From Clostridia bacterium BRH_c25 (GTDB lineage: Bacteria; Bacillota_A; Clostridia; Lutisporales; Lutisporaceae), in contig LOES01000066.1 of assembly GCA_001515955.1 (NCBI GenBank), forward strand, positions 1-42,976: DNA of 42,976 nt, read 5' to 3'. A program made the position numbers and the translations under genes. The notes under the pieces are model-generated. The model searched no databases, had not been told where the DNA came from, and saw only the letters and a list, made by a program, of their open reading frames with translations. Of the stretch, positions 1 through 7,997 are shown one piece after another; position 1 is the first letter of the stretch, and each line of letters starts with the position of its first letter.

Positions 1-306
1 ATAACACTTGCGGCTGCGTCCACTATGAAAATCAGGACGGTCTCTGCCCCGCAACGCACTTATTACCATAACCCCTCCTGAAACCGCACCACAAGTTCCC
101 TTTGATGAAAGTCCCACTCCGCCAGCTAATCCATGAGATGCTTTAAAGACAATATCGTCAACAATACCAAACACATCTTGAATTGCAGCGATAGTGCACT
201 GGGGACAGTTGCCGTATTTTTGTTCATATTCGTAACCCAGGTCATACGCTTTCCTTATCAGCTCTTTTTTTTGAGGATCGGTTAGTTCTACAAAGTCCAT
301 TTGCAT
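1..306 (-). CDS. C_GCAxxG_C_C family redox-type protein, 3' end outside the window
   Basis: The reverse strand reads openly from an ATG at 306 to the window edge, giving 102 codons without a stop. The visible part has cysteines at residues 34 and 37 (NCPQC) and a later GTCGAVSGG segment. Spaced cysteines followed by CGAVSG are the hallmark of the C_GCAxxG_C_C family, small putative redox-active proteins whose biochemical role is not established. The start is supported by AAGGAAGTGG about 5 bases upstream; a second in-frame ATG two codons later (300) is possible. The remaining C-terminal cysteines lie beyond base 1. It points the same way as the next four genes, but 60 bases of spacer separate it from the stop of its upstream neighbour, so co-transcription is only possible. 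The family call is fairly sure; the function is unknown. Confidence 0.8.
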   Translation of the reverse strand, partial: MQMDFVELTDPQKKELIRKAYDLGYEYEQKYGNCPQCTIAAIQDVFGIVDDIVFKASHGLAGGVGLSSKGTCGAVSGGVMVISALRGRDRPDFHSGRSRKCY

Positions 307-369
307 ATTGTTCCACTTCCTTTCATAAGCCGTACTATGCAATGCATATCAGGGTGTATCTTTCAATTG

Positions 370-2844
370 CTATAAATCTTTGTAGAAATTCAGCGTTTCA
401 ATCATTTCTTCATCAAGGACAATACCATTTTGAGTATATTTTGCATATCTGTTTTCAAGATCTTTAACCTGTTTAGCCCTCAGGTTTCTAAATTGATTTG
501 CCGCTGCAGAGAAGCTGGGGTGATTGAGCAGCTTTTCTCTTATCTCCAGGGGGAAGGGGCAGTATTTGAAAAGAATGTCTCTTGTGAGCTTGTTAAGCCG
601 TGTGTTTCCATTAGACTCATACTTTAACCAGGTTATATAATCCGAAGCAAAAATTTGTCTTGAAATATTCCTGTACTTCTTTATCTGCTGCTTTAATTTC
701 TCTTTACTTTCTTCAGAAATATCCTTGTTTTTCTTATAAAACTGCAGGTAATCCATATATTCTGATGTTAAGGATTTTATGCTGATATCATTCCAAGACA
801 CACCCATCATGGTTTTACACAATTCCCAACGGAATTCTCCTATTAATCTTAGAAGCATGTCATCTACATTTCCATCAGTGAAAATAGGTATTATGAAACG
901 GCCTGGAGTATTTCTAACTCTACCGCTTATTTCCTGCCACATTGTTGAATTAGCTCCGTAAGCAGGCATCAAAATTATATCGGGCCTGACGGATTGCATA
1001 ATAAATTCTTTTTCTATTCCTTTTTTCATATTGAAATATGAAAGCTCACGATGAAATGCCGAAAAGTCAATATCAAGAACCTTCCGGATGGCAGCATTTA
1101 CTTTTTCGGAAGTCACCAAAGCCTTATCCAGATCCCTTATTATAATTTCATCATAAAGTATCGGGAAGTAAGTGCTTACATTCCTATTGCACAGCCTGTG
1201 GTTTTGCTTGAACATATTGTTTATTTCAAAGCTCAGACGTCTATCTACATTATTTTCATACACCGCTTTATCTGAATCTTTAACTTCCCCTTGCTTTTTT
1301 AATTCTCGGAACACGTCAAAATAGTCCATTGCAAAATCATTGACGGAAGGATTTCTCTTTTTGCTATATATCAATTGAAGCCAGTTTTTCATACTGAATA
1401 CCGTGGTTTGTTCTTTGCCGTCTTCTTCGCTGATTTTATAAAGCGTCCATAGGCTCTTGGAGCTTAACAGCTTTTCATCCATATAAGCATAGGTCAGAAA
1501 CATATGGAATAGTTTATCTTGGTTTTTTTCGATAGTAACCCTCTTAAGCACAGCTTCATATACTTCGAAAAAAACTGAGGTCAGATCCTTTCTTAAGCTT
1601 TTTACCTGCTCGTTATCTGACAGCTTATCCTTGAGTTCACGAAATGCTTTTAAAGAGTACATAAACAAGTCATAACGCTCTTTTGGAATGCTGGAATACT
1701 CCAGTATTTTCTCCGCACTGTTTTTAAGCTCCTCAGGTATACCTTCGTTAACAGCACAAGACTCAGATAATAACGAAGTATTTGTAACCTCATGTTTTAA
1801 TTCGGTTACTGAATGCTCTACCTTATGTTCCAATGCTTCAGTATTAATTGCAAGCACATGGTTATAATCACTCTTAAATATTTCTTCTACGTTCTTTATT
1901 ATACTTACTATATAATTCTGTACTTCAATCATATCCAGCGGGTCATGTATACTCTTTTCCAACTGGGCTCCTGCCTTAAGATATTCCCCCAAAATGCTCA
2001 TTTGATTTTCAGAATATAACAATTCTACATATTCTTCAGCGATGTTGAAGGCTTCTTTGAGTTTGCACAAGATACTTTCTAAAAGGAGTGAACTATCAGT
2101 ACAATTATATTGTGAAATAATAAAGCTTTCATTTAAGAACTGCTTTTTTAAATCGGGATTAAGGCTCCGCATATATTTATAGTAGTTCACTTTTATAGTG
2201 TCAATTTCTCCACATGGAGAATAATTATATTCAAAATGACTGCATCCAAGAAATTCAGCATCAAAAGAATAAGGCAAAAGCTTTTTTTCTTCTTTCATTT
2301 CCTGAAGCTTAAGCATACTGTCTTTAAATGCTGAATGAACAGGTTCGTATGCAAAGCCATGCTTGTCCTTGAGAATCCAAAAGAAAAGGCATAGATTGTC
2401 TGCTGTTATACTAAGAAATTTAACAAGCTGTTCCAGCTTTTTTAATGACCCATAGGAATATTCTATAAAGTCGGAGATAGAATTCATAATATAGGTTGAG
2501 TAGTCATTCTTTTGCCTGAACAATTCTTCTATTTCATTAATATTGTCTGCAAAATAGGAAAAAATTATTGAATCCTCTGAAGTACGATAGCTGAAAGAAT
2601 GCTTATTTGACAGGAACAAGTCATTGGCTCCAATGAATATGTTTTGGTCGATGCTGAAAAGCTTATAGCTTTTAGCTATTAGTTGATTCCCATCTATGTT
2701 TTGCAGGTCATCAAGAGGAGAAATATATACATCTACCTTGCCCTTTGCAAGTATATTTACAGAATTAGCACTTTGACCCTCTAAGAAAACGGGATTGCCT
2801 GCTTTAATTGTACAGCTGCCATTTGAATCGGATACATTGCTCAC
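370..2844 (-). CDS. Large protein with N-terminal cyclic-nucleotide-binding-like domain, function unknown
   Basis: From a GTG at 2844 the protein has 824 residues. About residues 10-120 resemble a CRP/FNR-type effector domain: a beta-rich stretch with AGNPVFLEGQSANSVNILAKG, matching the usual entry strands and the 'G..ad..y.i..G.v.vy' pattern. The remaining 700 residues look largely alpha-helical and soluble, with charged segments, no membrane segment and no signal peptide. I recognise no catalytic motif and no C-terminal helix-turn-helix, so it is not a CRP-type regulator. Start choice: the open frame reaches a GTG at 2904 with no ribosome binding site, whereas the GTG at 2844 has GGTGGTGG 6 bases upstream. 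It follows the LysM gene on the same strand but beyond a terminator-like hairpin (2955-2972). The coding region is secure; the exact start is less so. Confidence 0.75.
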   Translation of the reverse strand: MSNVSDSNGSCTIKAGNPVFLEGQSANSVNILAKGKVDVYISPLDDLQNIDGNQLIAKSYKLFSIDQNIFIGANDLFLSNKHSFSYRTSEDSIIFSYFADNINEIEELFRQKNDYSTYIMNSISDFIEYSYGSLKKLEQLVKFLSITADNLCLFFWILKDKHGFAYEPVHSAFKDSMLKLQEMKEEKKLLPYSFDAEFLGCSHFEYNYSPCGEIDTIKVNYYKYMRSLNPDLKKQFLNESFIISQYNCTDSSLLLESILCKLKEAFNIAEEYVELLYSENQMSILGEYLKAGAQLEKSIHDPLDMIEVQNYIVSIIKNVEEIFKSDYNHVLAINTEALEHKVEHSVTELKHEVTNTSLLSESCAVNEGIPEELKNSAEKILEYSSIPKERYDLFMYSLKAFRELKDKLSDNEQVKSLRKDLTSVFFEVYEAVLKRVTIEKNQDKLFHMFLTYAYMDEKLLSSKSLWTLYKISEEDGKEQTTVFSMKNWLQLIYSKKRNPSVNDFAMDYFDVFRELKKQGEVKDSDKAVYENNVDRRLSFEINNMFKQNHRLCNRNVSTYFPILYDEIIIRDLDKALVTSEKVNAAIRKVLDIDFSAFHRELSYFNMKKGIEKEFIMQSVRPDIILMPAYGANSTMWQEISGRVRNTPGRFIIPIFTDGNVDDMLLRLIGEFRWELCKTMMGVSWNDISIKSLTSEYMDYLQFYKKNKDISEESKEKLKQQIKKYRNISRQIFASDYITWLKYESNGNTRLNKLTRDILFKYCPFPLEIREKLLNHPSFSAAANQFRNLRAKQVKDLENRYAKYTQNGIVLDEEMIETLNFYKDL

Positions 2845-2954
2845 ATCAAGCCACCACCTAAAACTGAAAATATTAATCATAAATATCATACCATAATTAT
2901 CCACTTAAGCAAGCATAATATGAAGACTACTAAGGAGTTATTAAGAAAAACAGT

Positions 2955-2972
2955 AAAGCAGGACCCTGCTTT
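2955..2972 (-). terminator. Hairpin terminator after the LysM gene
   Basis: An 8-bp perfect stem (AAAGCAGG / CCTGCTTT) with a 2-base loop lies about 50 bases after the stop of the LysM gene. On the minus strand it is followed by ACTG and a T-run. A short T-run also follows on the plus strand, so it could work both ways. Confidence 0.6.
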
Positions 2973-3018
2973 TTATGCAAAGTCCTGTTCTAAAATTCTC
3001 CCTGGCTTCTTGCCAATT

Positions 3019-3366
3019 CTACTTCTCGGAAAGAACCAGCTTCTGTCCAATCATAATCATATCAGGATTCTTGATTGTATTCTCGTTAAGCTTATAAATC
3101 TCTATGTAACGTGTACCGTCTTCAAGCTGCTTCCTGGCTATGCTCCATAAGCAATCACCCTTAACAACAATATAAGTTGACGCGTTATAGATATTGTTTG
3201 TCTCGCCAGTTTTGTCCTCTCCTGAAGCTGCGGGTTTCGCAGAAAGATTAGTCTTTAATGTCTCAATCTGTTCAGCTTTCATACCACCTGAAAGGAGACA
3301 GTTCTTTGTACCTGCTACAAGATAAGTCTTAATATTCTCAGTTGAATCAGCAAGATTAACAACCAT
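3019..3366 (-). CDS. Small LysM-domain protein
   Basis: This is a 115-residue protein. Residues about 64-113 form one LysM module, beginning YIVVKGDCLWSIARKQ and ending with the typical NP..I..GQKLVL signature. LysM modules bind N-acetylglucosamine-containing glycans such as peptidoglycan. The first 60 residues are polar and low in complexity, with no evident signal peptide or membrane segment, so export is not supported by the sequence. It could be cytoplasmic, like YgaU/LysM-BON-type proteins, or exported by another route. The ATG at 3366 has AAGG 9 bases upstream; a perfect palindrome sits just before it (3376-3391). The gene lies 140 bases downstream of the sigma-54 activator on the same strand and ends at a hairpin. 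No functional link to its neighbours is visible. Confidence 0.75.
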   Translation of the reverse strand: MVVNLADSTENIKTYLVAGTKNCLLSGGMKAEQIETLKTNLSAKPAASGEDKTGETNNIYNASTYIVVKGDCLWSIARKQLEDGTRYIEIYKLNENTIKNPDMIMIGQKLVLSEK

Positions 3367-3375
3367 ATTTACCTT

Positions 3376-3391
3376 AGCTTCCTTGGAAGCT
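3376..3391 (-). promoter_or_regulatory. Palindrome at the LysM ribosome binding site
   Basis: A perfect 7-bp inverted repeat with a 2-base loop (AGCTTCC-AA-GGAAGCT on the minus strand) lies 9 bases before the LysM start codon and takes in a GGAAG purine stretch. It could tune translation or be an operator. It is an observation without a known counterpart. Confidence 0.3.
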
Positions 3392-3506
3392 GTTTATCCT
3401 GTTTTATCCGTAACGTAAAGGCGATGGCAATATCGAGGGGTAGGTGGAGGAAACTGATTGGAAGAGGGAATCCCTACAGGAAGTACTTGATATAGATTAT
3501 GATAAA

Positions 3507-4472
3507 TCATGTATTTAGCTCCAGCTTGTGATATTTGATCTTTCTTAGCATTGTTGCATTGCTGATCCCAAGTTGGGCAGCCGCTTTTCGTATGCTGGTA
3601 TTTGAACTTAGAGCCTTGATTATAATATCCTTCTCGACTGAATTAAGAATGTTTGGAAGTGATTGACAAGGTTTTTCCATGTCGTAATTTCCATACTCCG
3701 GTAAATAATGTGAAAAGCTTCTTAAATAGTCAGGCAGGGAATCGGTTTTAATTTCATCTTGGTCTGAGCTAATATAAGCAGCTTCAACAATATTTCTGAG
3801 TTCACGGACATTACCATAGAAATTGTGGTTTTTAATGATAGATAAAGAGTTTTTATCGAACTTTTTTTTGCATTTATAATCTATAGAAAGCTGTTGCAGG
3901 AAGTATTCCAATAATGGTAAAATGTCATCTCTTCTTTCACGTAAAGGTGGAATTTTTATTGTAAGCAGATTTAGCCTGTAGAACAGATCCATTCTAAAAC
4001 TTCCTTTATTGACAGCATCCCACAGGTTCTTATTTGTGCTGGCAATAATCCGCACATCAATTGCCTTGGACCAACTCCCGCCAATACGCCTGATCTCCCG
4101 TTCCTGCAATACTCTTAGCAGCTTAACCTGCAGTGTATGCGAGAGTTCGCCGATTTCATCCAGAAGCAAAGAACCTTTATGAGCAGATTCAAACAGTCCG
4201 GGGCTGCCCTCCCGGTTTGCACCTGTAAAAGCTCCTCTCTCATAGCCGAAAAGTTCAGATTCAAGAAGGGATTCGGGAATTGCGCCGCAGTTTATTTTTA
4301 TAAATGGCATGTTTGCACGAGGGCTGCTCTTATGAATAAGATTTGCTATTACTTCTTTGCCTACCCCGGTTTCGCCGCAAATCAGTACAGTTGTTGGATA
4401 AGATGCAACTTTTTTTGCGTGGTCATATATCTCTTTCATGACTTTGCTATTGAATATTACATTCTGATCCAT
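3507..4472 (-). CDS. Sigma-54-dependent transcriptional activator, AAA+ and Fis-type HTH only
   Basis: This 321-residue bacterial enhancer-binding protein activates RNA polymerase carrying sigma-54. Visible motifs: Walker A GETGVGKE (33-40), the sigma-54-contacting GAFTGA loop (80-85), Walker B LLLDEIGEL (102-110), the IPPLRER segment (174-180), and a C-terminal Fis-type helix-turn-helix at about 293-314 (RKAAAQLGISNATMLRKIK). The usual N-terminal PAS, GAF or receiver domain is absent, as in PspF. The ATG at 4472 has AAAGGAAG about 7 bases upstream. A decayed second copy at 5958-6250 begins at the equivalent methionine, so the short form is probably original rather than a recent truncation. 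Without a sensor it must be controlled by its own expression or by a partner protein. Likely targets are the -24/-12 promoter at 6444 and possibly the one at 6027-6042. The family call is very secure. Confidence 0.93.
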   Translation of the reverse strand: MDQNVIFNSKVMKEIYDHAKKVASYPTTVLICGETGVGKEVIANLIHKSSPRANMPFIKINCGAIPESLLESELFGYERGAFTGANREGSPGLFESAHKGSLLLDEIGELSHTLQVKLLRVLQEREIRRIGGSWSKAIDVRIIASTNKNLWDAVNKGSFRMDLFYRLNLLTIKIPPLRERRDDILPLLEYFLQQLSIDYKCKKKFDKNSLSIIKNHNFYGNVRELRNIVEAAYISSDQDEIKTDSLPDYLRSFSHYLPEYGNYDMEKPCQSLPNILNSVEKDIIIKALSSNTSIRKAAAQLGISNATMLRKIKYHKLELNT

Positions 4473-4585
4473 AATTGCACTTCCTTTGGTTTAATATCTG
4501 ATAAACTGCTTGTCTAACGATATATAAATATTAGGATTTTGATTATATACAAATGCAAAAATATCATCACAATATTATCCATGGA

Positions 4586-5929
4586 TTAGATTAACTCTAA
4601 ATACTCGGATAATTCCCAATCGCTTATATGCTTCATATAACGTTCCCATTCACCTTCTCTTAATATGATATATTGACGGACAAAATCCTCTCCCAGAATA
4701 TTAGCAAAATAAGTATCATTTTTAAGCTCGCTAATCGCATTTATTAAAGTGTTCGGCAGCATGTTTTCGATATCCTTATACGTATCTGTTCCTGTACATG
4801 GGGCAGGAGGCTGCAGTTTGTTTTTTATACCCTCAAGGCCTGCGGCCAATAGCGCTGCCAAAGTGATATAAGGATTTGTATCAGCTCCCGGCAATCTATT
4901 TTCTATGCGTGTATTTTCATTCCGGCAGAAGGGTATTCTTATCATTGCACCCCGGTGTTCATAACCCCAGGTTTTGGTTGTGGGTGCAAAAGCGTAAGGA
5001 GTAAGGCGTTTATAACTGTTTACTGTAGGATTGATCAAAGCACAGAGAGCATTTGCATGCTTAATCTGTCCTGCGATAAAACTATGACACATGCTTGAAA
5101 GACCGTCGGAGCTTTTTTCGTCCCGAAGCAGATTTCTGTCATCCTTATCATAAAGTGAAATGTGAATATGAGCTCCATTTCCGCAGCGATCGGCTGCAGG
5201 TTTTGCCATGAAAGAGGCCAACATGCCCTTTTGTTCTATTATTTCCTTTATGCTTGTCCTATAGTAAAAGGCCATGTCTGCAATTTCAATACCCCAAAAA
5301 GGAGAATTTGTTACTTCAAACTGACCGGAAGCATATTCTGTATTAGCAACCTCCGGGCCTGCTCCCATGGCTGACAGGTTTAACATGACATCCTTGATAA
5401 TATTCTCCACACCATGCTGTTTTATCTCGGAGTAACACTGTTTGCCATCCCATATGGGCTCCAGTACACCATCACTATTCCGCCTGCAGACATAAAATTC
5501 ATATTCAAAGGCGCCTCTTACCTTAATTCCTTCCTGTTCATACAGTTCCAATACTTTTTTTAAAACATATCGTGGTGCAAAAGCTATGGGGTTTAAGGAT
5601 GAATCATATACATCGGCTATTACCCTGGCAGTACCATTTGAATAGGGAACAACACCGAATGTATGTATATCCGGTTTGATTATCCAGCTTGGAAAACCAC
5701 CTTTATAGCCATCACCGATTTTTTCATTTATTTCTGCTGCCGTATCAAAAGAAAATACAACAGAAGTCAGACTAATACCATTCTCCATAGCTTGATCTAG
5801 AAAGTGTTGTACTGATACGTATCTGGAACGGTTTGTATTTGAATTATCATTCATGCAGATTCTCACAGTATGTACTTTATTCTCTTGAATAAGCTGTGTA
5901 ATATGATCCTTCCACCTTTGTATATCCAT
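4586..5929 (-). CDS. Glutamine-synthetase-family ligase, possibly a gamma-glutamyl-amine synthetase
   Basis: A 447-residue type-I glutamine synthetase fold. Seen: GAFEYEFYV (metal/ATP-binding glutamates 142 and 144), GQFEV (about 202-206), GNGAHIHISL (histidines 254 and 256), PTVNSYKRL (301-309) and RIENRLPGADTNPY (341-354). The 'R.PGAD.NPY' form is typical of GlnA-like ligases such as PuuA and GlnT that join glutamate to amines, rather than of housekeeping GlnA. That points to gamma-glutamylation of an amine, but the substrate is not readable. The real start is the ATG at 5929, with AAAGGAG 4 bases upstream. The open frame continues to 6043 only because it runs in frame through a remnant of the neighbouring activator gene, so a 485-residue model would be wrong. 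It ends 113 bases before the activator gene on the same strand, suggesting co-regulation. Confidence 0.85.
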   Translation of the reverse strand: MDIQRWKDHITQLIQENKVHTVRICMNDNSNTNRSRYVSVQHFLDQAMENGISLTSVVFSFDTAAEINEKIGDGYKGGFPSWIIKPDIHTFGVVPYSNGTARVIADVYDSSLNPIAFAPRYVLKKVLELYEQEGIKVRGAFEYEFYVCRRNSDGVLEPIWDGKQCYSEIKQHGVENIIKDVMLNLSAMGAGPEVANTEYASGQFEVTNSPFWGIEIADMAFYYRTSIKEIIEQKGMLASFMAKPAADRCGNGAHIHISLYDKDDRNLLRDEKSSDGLSSMCHSFIAGQIKHANALCALINPTVNSYKRLTPYAFAPTTKTWGYEHRGAMIRIPFCRNENTRIENRLPGADTNPYITLAALLAAGLEGIKNKLQPPAPCTGTDTYKDIENMLPNTLINAISELKNDTYFANILGEDFVRQYIILREGEWERYMKHISDWELSEYLELI

Positions 5930-5957
5930 TTTACTCCTTTCATGCCGGATATGGTCC

Positions 5958-6250
5958 GGAATATATAAATATTTGATAGAAAGTTTTAGTACAACTTCCT
6001 TTTGTTTATAATCCATAGAATATTTATGCAAGAAGTATTCCAATGATTGTAAAATCCATCTCTTCTTTCACGTAAAAGTAAACTATTACTGCAAACAGGC
6101 TCAGCTTGTACAATAAATCATTTCTGAAGCTTCTTTAACCTCCTTAATTATACCATTAATTAGTATAACTTTTGTAAAAGAATGTAATTATCTTCAATAA
6201 TCATATATCTTTTCCATGACTTTGCTATTAAATATTGCATTTTGGTTCAT
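5958..6250 (-). pseudogene. Decayed, internally deleted copy of the sigma-54 activator
   Basis: Two blocks match the intact activator. The block ending at 6250 encodes a start like MNQNAIFNSKVMEKIYD, against MDQNVIFNSKVMKEIYD in the intact gene, then hits a stop. The block at about 5965-6140 matches the region around activator residues 150-205, including LEYFL....DYK against the intact LEYFLQQLSIDYK. About 400 bp of the AAA+ core, including Walker A, GAFTGA and Walker B, is missing. Homology continues upstream into the promoter region (to about 6310). The ligase gene is therefore flanked by an intact and a broken copy of the regulator. The second block is in frame with the ligase and creates a false N-terminal extension. 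Confidence 0.85.
6027..6042 (-). promoter_or_regulatory. Possible sigma-54 promoter for the glutamine-synthetase-like gene
   Basis: On the minus strand TGGAAT-N5-TTGCA has the invariant GG and GC exactly 10 bases apart, about 100 bases upstream of the ligase start. It lies inside the activator remnant. The intact gene has the same stretch with CTGCA in coding sequence, so the match may be chance or an exapted promoter. Confidence 0.35.
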
Positions 6251-6565
6251 AAATGAACTGCCTTTGGTTCATAAACGGATAGGCTGTATGTCTATTGATA
6301 CAAGTACATTATTCGGATAATAAATTTATAAAAATGTAAGTTTCGGACCAGTTATATAGATACAGTAAATCCGCAAATAGGGTAGACCTCTTAAAGATCC
6401 AGGAATTACAACAAATATCCAGGGGAATGTGCAAGTTAAATTTTGGCATAAATATTGCTCATAAGTGTAGCAACCCCCAAAATCCACAATAGAACAGGAG
6501 GTGTATAGAGAAATACATGGTTGTGAAACAAACTAAAAATTATAAGTAAAATGGAGGGAAACTTA
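6251..6565. other. Divergent regulatory gap between the activator remnant and the P-protein operon
   Basis: About 315 bases without a convincing gene. It holds the upstream homology of the activator remnant (to about 6310), the -24/-12 promoter at 6444-6459 and the leader of the P-protein operon. I looked for a glycine riboswitch and saw none. Activator-binding palindromes would be expected at about 6300-6420, but none stands out by eye. Confidence 0.6.
6444..6459 (+). promoter_or_regulatory. Sigma-54 (-24/-12) promoter of the P-protein-like operon
   Basis: The sequence TGGCAT-N5-TTGCT matches the sigma-54 consensus (TGGCAC-N5-TTGCA/T) at nearly every position, with GG at 6445-6446 and GC at 6457-6458 exactly 10 bases apart. 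Transcription would start near 6470, about 95 bases before the first gene. A sigma-54 activator gene 2 kb away makes a functional pairing likely. Confidence 0.8.
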
Positions 6566-7951
6566 ATGAGCGGTGAACATAATATTGTATATCCTTATAT
6601 TCCTAATTCAGTGCCTGAAATTAAAAAAGCAATGCTGGATGAATTAGGTATGGAAAGTGTAGAAAACATTTATAAGGAAATCCCTGATCGTCTAAGATTT
6701 AAGGGCGAAATGAATATTCCTGCACCTATCCTTTCTGAAGCCAGGCTTCAAAGGCATGTAGAAAAAATCTTATCAAAAAATAAAAATTGCAAAGAGAATA
6801 TCAGTTTCCTGGGCGGAGGAACATGGAATCATTATGTACCCGCTGTGTGTGATACTATCGGCGGCAGAGACGAAATCCTTACTTCATATGTAGGAGAAGC
6901 TTTTTCCGATCATGGTAAATTCCAAATACTATTTGAAAGTGAGAGTATGCTCGGAGACTTAACAGGATTTGATGTATGCAACACTCCTACGTATGATTGG
7001 GCTAATGCCATAGCTATTACATCAAGAATGGCTGCAAGAACCACAGGCAGAAAAGAAATACTGGTTTCTGAAGCAACAGGCCCTCAAAGGAAACTAATTA
7101 ATAAAAACTACTGCAAACCAGACATTACAGTTGTAGAGATTAAATTTGATTTTAATAATATGCGTTTGGATCTGGATGATTTACGCAGCAAGATTTCTGA
7201 AAAGACTGCATGTGTTTATTTTGAGAATCCTTCTTATCTGGGCTTCATAGAAACTCAAGGGGAAGAAATAGTTAAAATAGCTCATGAAAAAGGTGCCTTG
7301 GTTGCTATAGGAGTTGATCCAACTTCATTAGGAGTATTAGAGGCTCCTGGTGATTATGGTGCCGATTATGCTGTTGGAGAGCTTCAACCATTAGGTATTC
7401 ATATGTCCTATGGTGGCGGGTTAGGTGGGTTCATTGCCTGCAGGGATGAAGAGAAATTTGTAGCTGAATATCCATCATTACTCTTTGGAGTATTACCTAC
7501 TATTAAAGAAGGCGAATATGGATTTGGCCAAGTTGCTTTTGAAAGAACTTCTTATGGCTCCAGAGAAAAAGGAAAGGATTTTATAGGTACTTGTGCTGCT
7601 TTGCATGGCATGATTGCCGCTGTATATTTAGCATTAACGGGTCCTCAAGGAATGATAGACCTTGGGAAAGGCATCATGCAGAGAGTAGCTTATGCTAAAG
7701 CTGAATTGACAAAGCTTGATGGCATCAGAGTTTATGAAGGCTATAATTTCAAGGAATTTGTGGTCAACTTTGACAGCTCTGGAAAATCAGTTAAAGAGGT
7801 AAACAAAGTGCTGCTTAAAAGGAATATTTTTGGTGGTTTAGATTTGACTAAAGACTTTCCGACTTTAGGGGAAAGTGCACTATATGCAATAACTGAAATG
7901 ATATCCAAAGAAGATATTGATGCTTTAGTAAAAGCTCTGAAAGAGATTTGA
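6566..7951 (+). CDS. gcvPA: Glycine dehydrogenase (decarboxylating) subunit 1-like PLP-fold protein (diverged GcvPA)
   Basis: This 461-residue protein matches the alpha half of the split glycine-cleavage P-protein. The N-terminal YIPNS segment, SFLGGGTWNHYVPAV (80-94) and ESMLGDLTGFDV (126-137) align with SFLGGG.YDHYIPAV and the 'ELTGMDVANAS' region. In the glycine system the P-protein decarboxylates glycine and passes aminomethyl to the lipoyl H-protein. The normally conserved YTPYQ.E.SQG stretch reads SYVGEAFSDHG here (108-117), and no H, T or L gene lies in the window, so the symbol is a family assignment only and the substrate may differ. The ATG at 6566 has GGAGGG 7 bases upstream; an in-frame ATG at 6551 overlaps that site and is less likely. 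First gene after the sigma-54 promoter, 46 bases before its partner subunit. Confidence 0.85.
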   Translation: MSGEHNIVYPYIPNSVPEIKKAMLDELGMESVENIYKEIPDRLRFKGEMNIPAPILSEARLQRHVEKILSKNKNCKENISFLGGGTWNHYVPAVCDTIGGRDEILTSYVGEAFSDHGKFQILFESESMLGDLTGFDVCNTPTYDWANAIAITSRMAARTTGRKEILVSEATGPQRKLINKNYCKPDITVVEIKFDFNNMRLDLDDLRSKISEKTACVYFENPSYLGFIETQGEEIVKIAHEKGALVAIGVDPTSLGVLEAPGDYGADYAVGELQPLGIHMSYGGGLGGFIACRDEEKFVAEYPSLLFGVLPTIKEGEYGFGQVAFERTSYGSREKGKDFIGTCAALHGMIAAVYLALTGPQGMIDLGKGIMQRVAYAKAELTKLDGIRVYEGYNFKEFVVNFDSSGKSVKEVNKVLLKRNIFGGLDLTKDFPTLGESALYAITEMISKEDIDALVKALKEI

Positions 7952-7997
7952 TAGCATTATGGCTATGAAAAATTAAAAAATGGAGGGATAAGCATAG

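Noticed and set aside
4137..4517. Plus-strand 126-codon open frame opposite the sigma-54 activator
   Set aside because: Antisense shadow of a gene with clear catalytic motifs; no ribosome site or recognisable domain.
6517..6549. Ten-codon leader peptide (MVVKQTKNYK) before the first P-protein gene
   Set aside because: The AGGAGGTG upstream is about 15 bases from the ATG, too far for efficient initiation, and there is no attenuator hairpin after it.
6460..6560. Glycine riboswitch upstream of the P-protein-like genes
   Set aside because: Expected in many gcv leaders, but I see no tandem aptamer-like pairing or conserved core bases; the leader is only about 95 bases from the predicted start.
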